From Porticoccaceae bacterium UBA2002 (GTDB lineage: Bacteria; Pseudomonadota; Gammaproteobacteria; Pseudomonadales; Porticoccaceae): DNA of 22,767 bases. The DNA lies in the NCBI GenBank assembly GCA_002334915.1, contig DDCQ01000056.1, positions 2,127 through 24,893 of the forward strand, given 5' to 3'. Below, piece after piece: positions 7,452 to 15,339 of this stretch. Numbering within the stretch: the first letter of the stretch is position 1; every line of letters begins with the position of its first letter. A program made the translations under genes and the position numbers. Below the pieces are notes generated by a model, which worked only from the letters and a program-made list of their open reading frames with translations, did not search any database and was not told the origin of the DNA.

Positions 7452-9143
7452 TCATGGCTTAGCGTAAACCAGCTCCCCAGCCAACCAGGTCTCCAACACC
7501 TGAGTCTTCCAGATATCCTGGGCAGGAATCTGATAAATATCCTGATCCAACAAAATAAAATCAGCCCATTTGCCGGGAGTCAGGCTACCCAGGCTATCTT
7601 CCTGATGGGCCGCCCAGGCCGCATCTATAGAAAATGAGCGCATGGTATCTTCGAGACTCATGGCCTCTTCTGGAATCCAGCCTGCCTCTGGCTGGTTGTT
7701 TTTATCCTGCCTGGTGACTGCGGCGTGAATACCATGAAAGGCATTGGCCAGTTCTATAGGGAAGTCAGACCCTGAGACCACCCGGCTGCCCTGTTTGAGA
7801 AAGCTCTGCCAGGCGTAGGCTCCTTTTAAGCGCTCGGCGCCAATGCGGTCTTCGGCCATATTCATATCACTGGTGGCATGGGTGGGCTGCATGGAGGGAA
7901 TAACATCCAGACTTTTAAATCTGGGGATATCGCTGAGGGCAACCACCTGTGAATGCTCCATGCGATGGCGCAGATGGCGCCCGCCAAAACTCTCGTAGGC
8001 CTGTTCCAATACATCCAGACCAATACGATTACCCTGGTCGCCAATGGCGTGGATGGCAATCTGGAAGTCGGCATTGATGGCCAGCTTAAATAGGCGTTGC
8101 AATTCCTCGCGGCTAGTGAGCAGCAGGCCCCTATGGTCCGGGCGGTCGGAATAGGGCTCGAGCATTGCCGCACCGCGACTGCCTAGGGCACCATCGGTAT
8201 AGATTTTGATACTGCGCACAGAGTACATATCTCTGGAGTCACTGCTATGGCCTGCATCCAGCACCTGTTGCAGATCGTCCTCTGTGGAGGAGTACATACC
8301 ATAGATGCGTACCTGCATCTCGCCGTTATCGGCCAGCTGGCGGTAGACTTTGTGTTCACTGGACAGTACCCCGGCATCATGGGCTGAGGTAATTCCAAGG
8401 CTAAGAAGGTGCTGGCTGACAGCATCCAGTGCTAATTTGATTTCAGCTGTATTGGGCGCGGGAATAATATCGACCATCAGCCTCATGGCATTATCGATTA
8501 GTATGCCGCTGGGCTCACCCTGTTGGTCGTAGATAATTTCTCCACCCGGAGGAGATACTGTATCTCTTGTGATACCGGCCAGCTCCATAGCTTTTTTATT
8601 GGCCCAGCCGGCATGGCCATCAATGCGCTCCAACCATACAGGGCGGTCGGTGATTTCTGCATCCAGATCAGCCATATTGGGGAACTGCTTGCCCGGCCAC
8701 AGTACCTGGTTCCAGCCGCGACCCTGGATCCAGCTTAGATCCGGATTTTTGGCCCCGTAGGCGGCGACATTTTTAGCTACCTGCTCTGCTGATTGCAGGC
8801 CGCGCACATCAATACTCAGCAGTGCATAGCCCAACGAAGAGATATGGCCATGGGCATCGATAAGCCCGGGCAGCATGGTTTTACCATTGCCATCTCGAAG
8901 GGTTGCACTGGGGTATTGGTCGGCCAGATCTGTATTGCCGGTAGCCAATACGCGACCCTCGCGAACAGCCAGGGCGCTAAATTCAAATAGCTGCCGCTCA
9001 TTATCAAAGCTGTAGCCGCGAACATTGTTGATAATGAGGGTCTCCGGCTGGGGTTGTTGGCAGCTGGATAGCAGTCCGCACAACAGACTGATGCTAAGCA
9101 GTTGCAGGGCTATTTTTTGATACTTTGCACGGGCGTGAGTCAA
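7452..9143 (-). CDS. lipoprotein amidohydrolase, amidohydrolase-3 (YtcJ-like) family
   Basis: A 563-residue protein of the amidohydrolase superfamily, subgroup 3, whose members hydrolyse amide or related C-N bonds with a metal-centred TIM barrel. Motifs: PGLIDAHGH (about 93-101, metal ligands), DGHAGWANKKA, IKIYTDGALGSRGAA, IHAIGDQG, RMEHSQ and SGSDFPIE (the conserved Asp), ending with GKWADFILLD. The N-terminus has basic residues, a hydrophobic stretch and the lipobox LSSC (Cys28), so it is probably a lipid-anchored envelope protein; Gln at +2 suggests the outer membrane. The start is TTG at 9143, with AGGGGA well placed upstream and no early ATG. The substrate is unknown. It stands alone on this strand between convergent and divergent neighbours. 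Confidence 0.85.
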   Translation of the reverse strand: MTHARAKYQKIALQLLSISLLCGLLSSCQQPQPETLIINNVRGYSFDNERQLFEFSALAVREGRVLATGNTDLADQYPSATLRDGNGKTMLPGLIDAHGHISSLGYALLSIDVRGLQSAEQVAKNVAAYGAKNPDLSWIQGRGWNQVLWPGKQFPNMADLDAEITDRPVWLERIDGHAGWANKKAMELAGITRDTVSPPGGEIIYDQQGEPSGILIDNAMRLMVDIIPAPNTAEIKLALDAVSQHLLSLGITSAHDAGVLSSEHKVYRQLADNGEMQVRIYGMYSSTEDDLQQVLDAGHSSDSRDMYSVRSIKIYTDGALGSRGAAMLEPYSDRPDHRGLLLTSREELQRLFKLAINADFQIAIHAIGDQGNRIGLDVLEQAYESFGGRHLRHRMEHSQVVALSDIPRFKSLDVIPSMQPTHATSDMNMAEDRIGAERLKGAYAWQSFLKQGSRVVSGSDFPIELANAFHGIHAAVTRQDKNNQPEAGWIPEEAMSLEDTMRSFSIDAAWAAHQEDSLGSLTPGKWADFILLDQDIYQIPAQDIWKTQVLETWLAGELVYAKP

Positions 9144-9238
9144 GGTGAAGTCCCCTAGAGCTTTTAAGCTGCTGTTATTTTTTGTCTATATTGTCTTATC
9201 TCAGTGGTTTGTGAAAGTCTTTGTTTGCAGCTAAGCCA

Positions 9239-9266
9239 TTGACTAATTTGAAAAAACTGGTAAATT
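9239..9266 (+). promoter_or_regulatory. likely ilvB promoter
   Basis: TTGACT (9239-9244) and TAAATT (9261-9266) are 16 bases apart, about 250 bases before ilvB. A start near 9273 would place the long structured leader on the transcript. This is the only good promoter pair I see on the plus strand in the 376-base gap between the amidohydrolase gene and ilvB. Confidence 0.55.
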
Positions 9267-9347
9267 ACTCCCATTCCGCTTGAATTGGGCGGAATTTAAG
9301 CCCTAGTACCAAGTTGGCGCAACCCGTGCCGCTGGTCATCACAAGAG

Positions 9348-9395
9348 ATGGTGCTGCTTTTTATCCAAAGCATGCAGCTCCAAAGACAGTCATAA
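9348..9395 (+). CDS. possible ilv leader peptide
   Basis: A 15-residue frame, MVLLFIQSMQLQRQS, with Val, Leu, Leu, Ile and Leu among the first eleven residues. This would let the ribosome sense branched-chain aminoacyl-tRNAs ahead of ilvB. Its TAA stop (9393-9395) lies in the bulge of the hairpin at 9387-9414. Against it: the only purine-rich tract, AAGAG, abuts the ATG directly, so initiation would be poor. Confidence 0.45.
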   Translation: MVLLFIQSMQLQRQS

Positions 9396-9420
9396 GCACT
9401 TACCGGTGTGACTGGGTTTT

Positions 9421-9444
9421 ACCGCAACCTGCGGTGTCCTTTTT
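9421..9444 (+). terminator. terminator in the ilvB leader
   Basis: ACCGCA (9421-9426), loop ACC, TGCGGT (9430-9435), then GTCCTTTTT. It lies about 75 bases before the ilvB start and would stop transcription unless the leader folds otherwise. The four bases between stem and T-run make it a less than ideal intrinsic terminator. Confidence 0.5.
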
Positions 9445-9519
9445 GATGTTTCAGCTTCTGCCGCCCATGAGAACGGTTGTTCTATTTTGATAATAGATTA
9501 AATTAGCTGAGGACATATT

Positions 9520-11256
9520 GTGGAACTCTTATCTGGCGGTGATATTTTAATCCGCGCTTTAAAAGACGCTGGTGTTAAGGACGTTTGGGGTTACCCGGGC
9601 GGTGCTGCACTGCATATCTATGACGCCCTGTATCGACAGGATGACGTCTTTCATATTCTGGTTCGTCACGAGCAGGCCGCTGTGCATGCTGCGGACGGAT
9701 TTTCCCGCGCCACTGGCGAAGTGGGTACTGCACTTGTGACCTCTGGTCCCGGCGCGACCAATGCCATTACCGGTATTGCCACGGCGTTTATGGACTCGAT
9801 TCCAATGGTGGTTATCTCTGGGCAGGTGCCTCTGTCCAAGATTGGTCAGGACGCCTTTCAGGAAACCGATATGGTCGGTGTTTCGCGGCCCATCGTTAAA
9901 CACAGCTTTCTGGTCACCCGTGCTGAAGATATAGCCGAGACTATTGCCAAGGCCTACTATATTGCCGCCACTGGCCGACCCGGTCCTGTGGTCGTGGATA
10001 TCCCCAAGGATGTTACCGATCCCAGTCACAAGGTTCCCTATCACTGGCCAGCTGAGGTCCGGATGCGCTCATATCAGCCGACTGATAAGGGCCACCGTGG
10101 GCAGATTAAACGTGCGGTTAAAACCCTGATCAATGCCAAGCGCCCGGTGATTTATACCGGTGGCGGTATTGTCATCGATAACGCTTCTGAGCAGCTTATT
10201 GCGCTGGCAAAGAAGTTTAATTATCCGGTGACCAATACCCTGATGGGTCTTGGCGGCTTCCCGGGCACTGATAGTCAGTATGTGGGGATGCTGGGAATGC
10301 ATGGCACCTATGAGGCCAATACTGCTATGCACCATGCGGATGTTATTTTTGCTGTGGGTGCGCGCTTTGATGACCGGGTGACCAATGATCTGGAGAAGTT
10401 TTGCCCCCATGCAACCATTATCCATATTGATGTGGACCCTACATCTGTCTCCAAGAATATTGAAGCCCATATTCCCATTGTAGGCACCTGTACCTCGGTA
10501 CTGACCGAGATGCTGGCGATTGCTGATCAGATGGATGATAAGCCTGATGCTGAGGCCATTGCTGAATGGTGGCAGCAGATCGATCAGTGGCGGGCAGACA
10601 AGGGTATCTACACTGCTTCGCGCTATGAACCCAGTGCTGGAACCTGCATCAAGCCCCAGGATGTGATCAAGATGCTTTACAAGATCACCAATGGTGAGGC
10701 CATTGTGACTTCGGATGTGGGCCAGCATCAGATGTTTGCCGCCCAGTATTACCTGTTTGATAAGCCACGTACTTGGATTAATTCTGGTGGCCTGGGAACC
10801 ATGGGCTTTGGCCTGCCGGCGGCTATGGGCTGCAAGCGTGCATTCCCGGATACCGATGTCGCCTGTGTGACCGGTGAGGGCAGTATCCAGATGTGTATTC
10901 AGGAGCTATCTACCTGCACCCAGCACAATCTGCCGGTAAAGATTATTAATCTTAACAACGCAGCGTTGGGTATGGTTCGTCAGTGGCAGGATATGAACTA
11001 CAGCAGCCGTTACTCGGAGTCTGTGTATGAGGACTCGCTGCCTGACTTTGTGAAACTCGCGGAGGCCTACGGTCATGTGGGTATGAAAATCACCCATATA
11101 GACGAGCTGGAAGAGAAGATGCGTGAATGCTTTGCTATGAAAGACCGCACTGTGTTTATGGATATCTGCGTAGACCGCTCTGAGCATGTATACCCCATGC
11201 AGATGCCTGGCGGTTCCATGCGCGATCTGTGGCTCAATAAGACGGAGAGAACCTAA
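9520..11256 (+). CDS. ilvB: acetolactate synthase, large (catalytic) subunit
   Basis: A 578-residue thiamine diphosphate enzyme that condenses two pyruvates, or pyruvate and 2-oxobutyrate, in the first common step of valine, leucine and isoleucine synthesis. Seen: [16 protein letters not shown] (23-37), catalytic Glu51 in [16 protein letters not shown], the FAD/linker domain around 190-340 with GARFDDRVT, and the ThDP/Mg motif [14 protein letters not shown] followed by VKIINLNN. The GEGS form, rather than GDGS, is usual for this clade. The start is GTG at 9520 with TGAGGA 6 bases upstream. Its stop overlaps the ilvN start by one base. It is probably controlled by the attenuator-like leader. 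Confidence 0.97.
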   Translation: MELLSGGDILIRALKDAGVKDVWGYPGGAALHIYDALYRQDDVFHILVRHEQAAVHAADGFSRATGEVGTALVTSGPGATNAITGIATAFMDSIPMVVISGQVPLSKIGQDAFQETDMVGVSRPIVKHSFLVTRAEDIAETIAKAYYIAATGRPGPVVVDIPKDVTDPSHKVPYHWPAEVRMRSYQPTDKGHRGQIKRAVKTLINAKRPVIYTGGGIVIDNASEQLIALAKKFNYPVTNTLMGLGGFPGTDSQYVGMLGMHGTYEANTAMHHADVIFAVGARFDDRVTNDLEKFCPHATIIHIDVDPTSVSKNIEAHIPIVGTCTSVLTEMLAIADQMDDKPDAEAIAEWWQQIDQWRADKGIYTASRYEPSAGTCIKPQDVIKMLYKITNGEAIVTSDVGQHQMFAAQYYLFDKPRTWINSGGLGTMGFGLPAAMGCKRAFPDTDVACVTGEGSIQMCIQELSTCTQHNLPVKIINLNNAALGMVRQWQDMNYSSRYSESVYEDSLPDFVKLAEAYGHVGMKITHIDELEEKMRECFAMKDRTVFMDICVDRSEHVYPMQMPGGSMRDLWLNKTERT

Positions 11257-11750
11257 TGAAACGTATACTTTCTATTCTGCTGGAAAATGAAGCCGGTGCG
11301 CTTTCCAGAGTGGTGGGTCTGTTTTCTCAGCGTGGTTACAATATCGATACTTTGACGGTTGCGCCCACAGATGATGACACTCTGTCACGATTGACGCTGA
11401 CCACTCAGGGCGATGATCAGATGGCCGAGCAGATTGTTAAGCAGCTGCACAAGCTGATTGATACCATCAAGGTGGTGGATCTCACCGAAGGCGCCCATAT
11501 TGAGCGCGAGCTTATGCTGGTTAAGCTGAAGGCTGCAGACAATGATATTCGCGCTGAGGTTAAAAGCTGTGTAGAGATTTTCCGCGGCACCATTGTGGAT
11601 GTGACTCCCAATACTTACACGGTGCAGCTGGCTGGTGACAGTGAGAAGCTGGATGCCTTTATTGAGGCAGTGCGCGAGATAGGTATTATGGAAGTGGTCA
11701 GAAGCGGCGTCTCTGGCATTTCTCGCGGCGATAAATTTCTCCGCGTCTAG
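11256..11750 (+). CDS. ilvN: acetolactate synthase, small (regulatory) subunit
   Basis: A 164-residue ACT-domain protein, nearly the length of E. coli IlvH (163). It activates the catalytic subunit and carries the valine feedback site. Asn11, Gly14 and Asn29 (LENEAGALSRVVGLFSQRGYN), which bind valine in IlvH, are all present, so feedback by valine is predicted. The C-terminal domain includes REIGIMEVVRSGVSGISRG. It starts within the ilvB stop (TAATG), which points to translational coupling. This type is also named ilvH; I keep ilvN as the generic symbol. Confidence 0.95.
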   Translation: MKRILSILLENEAGALSRVVGLFSQRGYNIDTLTVAPTDDDTLSRLTLTTQGDDQMAEQIVKQLHKLIDTIKVVDLTEGAHIERELMLVKLKAADNDIRAEVKSCVEIFRGTIVDVTPNTYTVQLAGDSEKLDAFIEAVREIGIMEVVRSGVSGISRGDKFLRV

Positions 11751-11776
11751 CTATTAGATTGCGTATAGTTGATGGA

Positions 11777-11824
11777 CTTGCCTGCAGCGGCTCTCTCCGG
11801 CAAGGAGCGGGCCGTTTTGCTTTT
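11777..11824 (+). terminator. probable terminator after ilvN
   Basis: CTTGCC (11777-11782) can pair with GGCAAG (11799-11804), or CGGC (11788-11791) with GCCG (11811-11814). The latter is followed by TTTTGCTTTT. Either fold ends in a T-rich stretch, so transcription probably stops here, separating ilvBN from the next gene. Confidence 0.5.
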
Positions 11825-11877
11825 AGACTCGTACATCGGATGATTGGAATATATTTTAGAAGAATCTAAGGATTAAT

Positions 11878-12666
11878 ATGACAGCCACAGACAATCAAAC
11901 CAGACTGGTGCCTCTGGAGGGCGGAATTAATTTTCGCGATATAGGGGGCTATGCAAATGATCAGGGCCGAACCGTAAAATGGCGCAAGATTATGCGTTGC
12001 GGTCATCTGGCCAATCTCAGTGATGCTGATCTGGATCATCTGGAGACGATTGGTGTCAGCAAAATTCATGATTTTCGCCGCGAGGAAGAGCAGAATCAAA
12101 ATCCCAGCCGAGAGGTCAGGGCGGAGTTTATTGATGACTACCAAATCTCGATTGGTGATATATCAAGGTTCTGGGAGTTTCTGTTCGATGGTCAGTTGAC
12201 GGCAGATTCTTCTCATCAGCTGGTAGTGAATTCCTATCGCAAATGTATTCAGGTGGTGATTCCCGCCTTTAGTCGCTTTATGCGCCATATTGTTGACAAT
12301 GCTGAGGCTGGGTCGGTATTTCACTGTTCGGCGGGCAAGGACCGCACTGGTATGGCAGCGGCGCTGATTCTGTCGGCTCTGGATGTTCCCAGAGAGACTA
12401 TAGTGGCAGACTATATGCTAACTCTGGAGCACTATAATTCGGATAAACTGATTGAAATTGTCGAGGGCCATTTGCGCGATGCCAAGGTTGAAAACTGGGA
12501 TCGCTCCTGGTTGGTTCCCTACTGCTCTGTGCATCAGGACAATATTGTTGCCTTTTTGGAGGCCATTGATGCCGAGTATGGTGATGTTAAGGGTTATCTG
12601 ATCAATGGGCTGGGTTTATCTCAGGCTGATCTGGAAAAAATGCAGGAAAGCTTTTTAGAAGGCTAA
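11878..12666 (+). CDS. tyrosine-protein phosphatase-like protein (Y_phosphatase3 type)
   Basis: A 262-residue protein with the phosphatase loop HCSAGKDRTG (149-158: Cys150 nucleophile, Arg156) and the N-terminal GGINFRDIGGY (15-25) typical of bacterial LipA/PtpB-like phosphatases, a group that acts on phosphotyrosine and sometimes phosphoinositides. DFRREEE (65-71) supplies the conserved Asp/Arg pair. No signal peptide is seen, so it is cytoplasmic. AAGGA precedes the ATG, and TTAGA-AGAA-TCTAA (11856-11869) could fold over part of that site. It occupies the place between ilvN and pssA where Pseudomonas-type genomes carry ilvC. The physiological substrate is unknown. Confidence 0.85.
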   Translation: MTATDNQTRLVPLEGGINFRDIGGYANDQGRTVKWRKIMRCGHLANLSDADLDHLETIGVSKIHDFRREEEQNQNPSREVRAEFIDDYQISIGDISRFWEFLFDGQLTADSSHQLVVNSYRKCIQVVIPAFSRFMRHIVDNAEAGSVFHCSAGKDRTGMAAALILSALDVPRETIVADYMLTLEHYNSDKLIEIVEGHLRDAKVENWDRSWLVPYCSVHQDNIVAFLEAIDAEYGDVKGYLINGLGLSQADLEKMQESFLEG

Positions 12667-12706
12667 TAGCCTATAATGCCCAATAAATGATCTCAGGTAA
12701 GAATTA

Positions 12707-13495
12707 ATGAGCAAGCAAGCAGACAATAACGAAAATGTGGTGAAGCTAAAGCAGGATCAACCCTCTGAGGCGCCAGTGCGTCGCAAAGGTATCTATCTGC
12801 TGCCTAATCTGCTTACCACAGGTGCACTATTTGCGGGCTTTTACGCTGTGCTCTCAGGCTTTACCGGGCAGTTTGAATTAGCCGCTATCGCTATTTTTAC
12901 CGCTATGGTTTTCGATGGGCTGGATGGGCGCGTGGCGCGCATGACCAACACCCAGAGTGATTTTGGTGTGCAGTACGACAGCCTCTCAGATATGGTGTCC
13001 TTTGGTGTGGCGCCTGCCGTGGTGGCCTATGGCTGGGGCTTGAGTGATCTGGGTAAGCTGGGTCTGGCTGCAGCCTTTGTCTATGCCTCCTGCGCCGCGC
13101 TTCGTCTGGCGCGCTTTAATGTGCAGGCTGAGGCTTCCGATGGCAAGCAGTTTACTGGCTTGCCCAGCCCTGCGGCTGCTGCACTGGTGGCTGGCTTTGT
13201 GTGGTCGACCTATGAAATGCTACCCTCTGTAAGTCTGTCTGTGATAGGGGCGGTGCTTACCGCAGCTGCAGGTCTGTTGATGGTATCCAACTTTAAGTAT
13301 CCCAGCTTTAAAGAGGTGGATCTGCGCGGCAAGGTACCGTTTATTGTGATTCTTTCTGTGGCAATGGGCTTTGTGGTGATCACTATAGATCCGCCGCGAA
13401 TTCTTTTTATGCTGGCGACGTTTTTCTGCTTTTCTGCTCCGCTGATCTGGCTGGCCAAAAAACTGGGTCTTAGTGCTCCGAGTAAATCTGAGTAA
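12707..13495 (+). CDS. pssA: CDP-diacylglycerol--serine O-phosphatidyltransferase
   Basis: A 262-residue inner-membrane enzyme that makes phosphatidylserine, the precursor of phosphatidylethanolamine. After a soluble, charged N-terminus (1-28) comes KGIYLLPNLLTTGALFAGFY, characteristic of the PssA type, then the CDP-OH motif D70-x2-D73-G74-x2-A77-R78-x8-G87-x3-D91-x3-D95 and about seven more hydrophobic stretches. FTGLPSPAAAA is also typical of PssA. AGGT about 10 bases upstream supports the ATG. It starts 40 bases after the phosphatase stop, so the two may share a transcript. The pssA position next to branched-chain synthesis genes matches Pseudomonas. Confidence 0.92.
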   Translation: MSKQADNNENVVKLKQDQPSEAPVRRKGIYLLPNLLTTGALFAGFYAVLSGFTGQFELAAIAIFTAMVFDGLDGRVARMTNTQSDFGVQYDSLSDMVSFGVAPAVVAYGWGLSDLGKLGLAAAFVYASCAALRLARFNVQAEASDGKQFTGLPSPAAAALVAGFVWSTYEMLPSVSLSVIGAVLTAAAGLLMVSNFKYPSFKEVDLRGKVPFIVILSVAMGFVVITIDPPRILFMLATFFCFSAPLIWLAKKLGLSAPSKSE

Positions 13496-13553
13496 AGCGG
13501 TTATTGGTTGCTGGCGCTTGGCAAAGGCGCGCAAACCTGTTTGAATACTGCCT

Positions 13554-13643
13554 ATGAATAAAAGCATGCACAATTTCTCAATCGTAAACGGCAGGGTTCT
13601 GACTGCTGTATCTTTGCGCGGACTGCTTCTTCTCCTGCCCTGA
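13554..13643 (+). CDS. leuL: leucine-rich leader peptide upstream of leuA
   Basis: A 29-residue frame ending SLRGLLLLLP and a TGA. It has five Leu codons in a row (CTG CTT CTT CTC CTG, 13623-13637), seven Leu in total, and Val/Ile codons earlier. It lies 136 bases before leuA. A run of codons for the end-product amino acid just before competing hairpins is the hallmark of a leu attenuator. The start is uncertain: neither ATG 13554 nor the in-frame ATG 13566 has a good ribosome site. A weak -35/-10 pair (TTGGCA 13519-13524, TGAATA) would put the transcript start close to the first ATG. Confidence 0.75.
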   Translation: MNKSMHNFSIVNGRVLTAVSLRGLLLLLP

Positions 13644-13722
13644 GGGGCATCTATCGTTGTACCTCATCCAAAATCTATAGAAACGCAGTATCGCTGCGTT
13701 TAAATTGTGCCCCGCGCCGGGC
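13636..13722 (+). promoter_or_regulatory. leuA attenuator region with competing stems
   Basis: TGCCC (13636-13640), at the end of the Leu run, can pair with GGGCA (13645-13649) over a loop that holds the stop codon. The overlapping GGGGCA (13644-13649) can instead pair over a distance with TGCCCC (13708-13713). That in turn competes with GCCC/GGGC (13709-13712 with 13719-13722). Between them is a strong hairpin, AAACGCAG/CTGCGTTT (13681-13688 with 13694-13701). A ribosome stalled on the Leu codons would leave GGGGCA free for the distant partner, as in classical attenuation. The final stem has only a weak T-run (CGTTTT), so the exact terminator is uncertain. Confidence 0.5.
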
Positions 13723-13779
13723 TAAATCGTTTTACAATAGAGCCAAGAGCAAGCCTGGCTCACAGAGGAAGACAAGATC

Positions 13780-15339
13780 ATGAGTTCTACCCAACAGTCT
13801 AAAGACAAATTAGTGATTTTTGATACAACGTTGCGCGACGGCGAGCAGAGCCCGGGCGCATCCATGACCAAAGATGAAAAAATACGCATTGCCAAGGCCC
13901 TTGAAAAGATGCGTGTCGACGTGATTGAGGCGGGCTTTGCTATCTCCAGTCAGGGGGATTTTGAGGCAGTGCAGGCGATTGCCAACACCATTACCGAGAG
14001 CCGAATTTGCAGCCTGTCCCGAGCGGTCAGCGGCGATATTGAGCGCGCTGCCGAGGCGCTAAAGGGCGCCAATGCCGGACGTATTCACACCTTTATTGCT
14101 ACCTCTCCAATCCATATGAAGCACAAGCTGCAGATGGAGCCAGATCAGGTGTTGGAGCAGGCGGTGGGTGCAGTCAAAATAGCTCGTGGGCTGATTGATG
14201 ATGTGGAGTTTTCTCTGGAAGATGCAAGCCGCACCGAGTTTGAGTTTATGTGCCGGATTACCGAAGCGGTTATCAATGCTGGCGCACGAACAATTAATCT
14301 GCCCGACACTGTGGGTTACGCTGACCCGGCGGAATATGGCTCGATGATTAAGCGCCTGTTAAATACAGTGCCCAATGCAGACAAAGCCATATTTTCAGTG
14401 CACTGCCACAATGACCTGGGTCTTGCAGTAGCCAATAGCCTCAATGCTGTGCAGGCAGGTGCCCGACAGGTTGAATGCACCATTAATGGCCTGGGTGAGC
14501 GGGCGGGCAATGCCTCGCTGGAAGAGCTGGTGATGGCTATTCGCACGCGCAAAGATGTATTTCCGGTGACCACTGATATTGAAACAGTGCATATTGTGCC
14601 CACCTCGCGACTGGTTTCCAGTATCACCGGTTTCCCGGTGCAGCCCAACAAAGCGATTGTGGGGGCCAATGCCTTTGCTCATGAGTCCGGTATTCATCAG
14701 GACGGCATTTTAAAATTCCGTGAAACCTACGAAATCATGAAGGCTGAAGATGTTGGCTGGACCACCAATAAGCTGACTCTGGGCAAGTTATCGGGCCGCG
14801 CCGCCTTTGCGGCCAGACTGCAAGAACTGGGCATTAGCTTTGATAGCAAAGAAGAATTTGGCGAGGCCTTTGTCAGGTTTAAAGCACTTGCCGATAAGAA
14901 ACGAGAAATCTTTGACGAGGATTTGCAGGCGCTGGTTTCCGATGTACAGCTGGGCACCCAGGACGATGCCTTGACTCTGGTTGATCTTGAGGTGCTGTCC
15001 AAAACCGGTCAGTTGCCCCAGGCAAAGATTGGTATTCGCTACCAGGATAAAGAGCATAGTGCCGAAGCAAGCGGTGATGGTGCCGTGGATGCGATCTTTA
15101 ATGCGATTGAAAAGCTGGTAAACAGTGAGACCAAGCTACAACTGTATTCGGTTAATGCAGTAACAGAGGGAACAGACTCCCAGGGTGGCGTAACCGTCAG
15201 GCTGGAGAAAGACGGGCGTATTATTAATGGGCAGGGCGCAGATACAGATATTTTGCTGGCCAGTGCCAAGGCCTACCTTAATGCGCTGACGCTGATGCGC
15301 AACCCGGGCAGACTGCATCCGCAGCTGGGTGGCGTGTAA
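13780..15339 (+). CDS. leuA: 2-isopropylmalate synthase
   Basis: A 519-residue enzyme that condenses acetyl-CoA with 2-oxoisovalerate, the committed step to leucine. The catalytic TIM barrel has [15 protein letters not shown] (15-29), [13 protein letters not shown] (208-220) and GLGERAGNA (238-246), supplying the metal ligands Asp20, His208, His210 and Asn244. [12 protein letters not shown] marks the linker region. The C-terminal 130 or so residues form the LeuA dimer domain that senses leucine. GAGGAA lies 10-15 bases before the ATG. It is preceded by a leucine leader peptide, and its stop overlaps the next start (TAATG). Length and motifs indicate the long, feedback-sensitive type. Confidence 0.97.
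   Translation: MSSTQQSKDKLVIFDTTLRDGEQSPGASMTKDEKIRIAKALEKMRVDVIEAGFAISSQGDFEAVQAIANTITESRICSLSRAVSGDIERAAEALKGANAGRIHTFIATSPIHMKHKLQMEPDQVLEQAVGAVKIARGLIDDVEFSLEDASRTEFEFMCRITEAVINAGARTINLPDTVGYADPAEYGSMIKRLLNTVPNADKAIFSVHCHNDLGLAVANSLNAVQAGARQVECTINGLGERAGNASLEELVMAIRTRKDVFPVTTDIETVHIVPTSRLVSSITGFPVQPNKAIVGANAFAHESGIHQDGILKFRETYEIMKAEDVGWTTNKLTLGKLSGRAAFAARLQELGISFDSKEEFGEAFVRFKALADKKREIFDEDLQALVSDVQLGTQDDALTLVDLEVLSKTGQLPQAKIGIRYQDKEHSAEASGDGAVDAIFNAIEKLVNSETKLQLYSVNAVTEGTDSQGGVTVRLEKDGRIINGQGADTDILLASAKAYLNALTLMRNPGRLHPQLGGV

Larger units (their letters stand above)
9273..9444 (+). promoter_or_regulatory. ilvB leader RNA, attenuator-like (possibly the ilvB-OMG motif)
   Basis: Four local folds follow the promoter. 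They are: ATTCCGC/GCGGAAT (9273-9279 with 9289-9295); GCTGC/GCAGC (9353-9357 with 9374-9378); CAGTCA/TGACTG with CAC/GTG inside (9387-9399 with 9406-9414); and a terminator, ACCGCA/TGCGGT (9421-9426 with 9430-9435), followed by GTCC and five T. A 15-codon reading frame overlaps the second and third folds and its stop lies in the bulge of the third. This is the arrangement of an amino-acid attenuator. From memory, a conserved RNA named ilvB-OMG is known upstream of ilvB in oligotrophic marine Gammaproteobacteria; I cannot confirm the match. Confidence 0.6.

Noticed and set aside
9504..10044. Minus-strand frame at 9559-10044 as a gene divergent from the amidohydrolase
   Set aside because: It is antisense to the N-terminal domain of ilvB, which is plainly the real gene.
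10069..10728. Open frame of 219 codons on the minus strand
   Set aside because: It is antisense to the central domain of ilvB and has no family resemblance.
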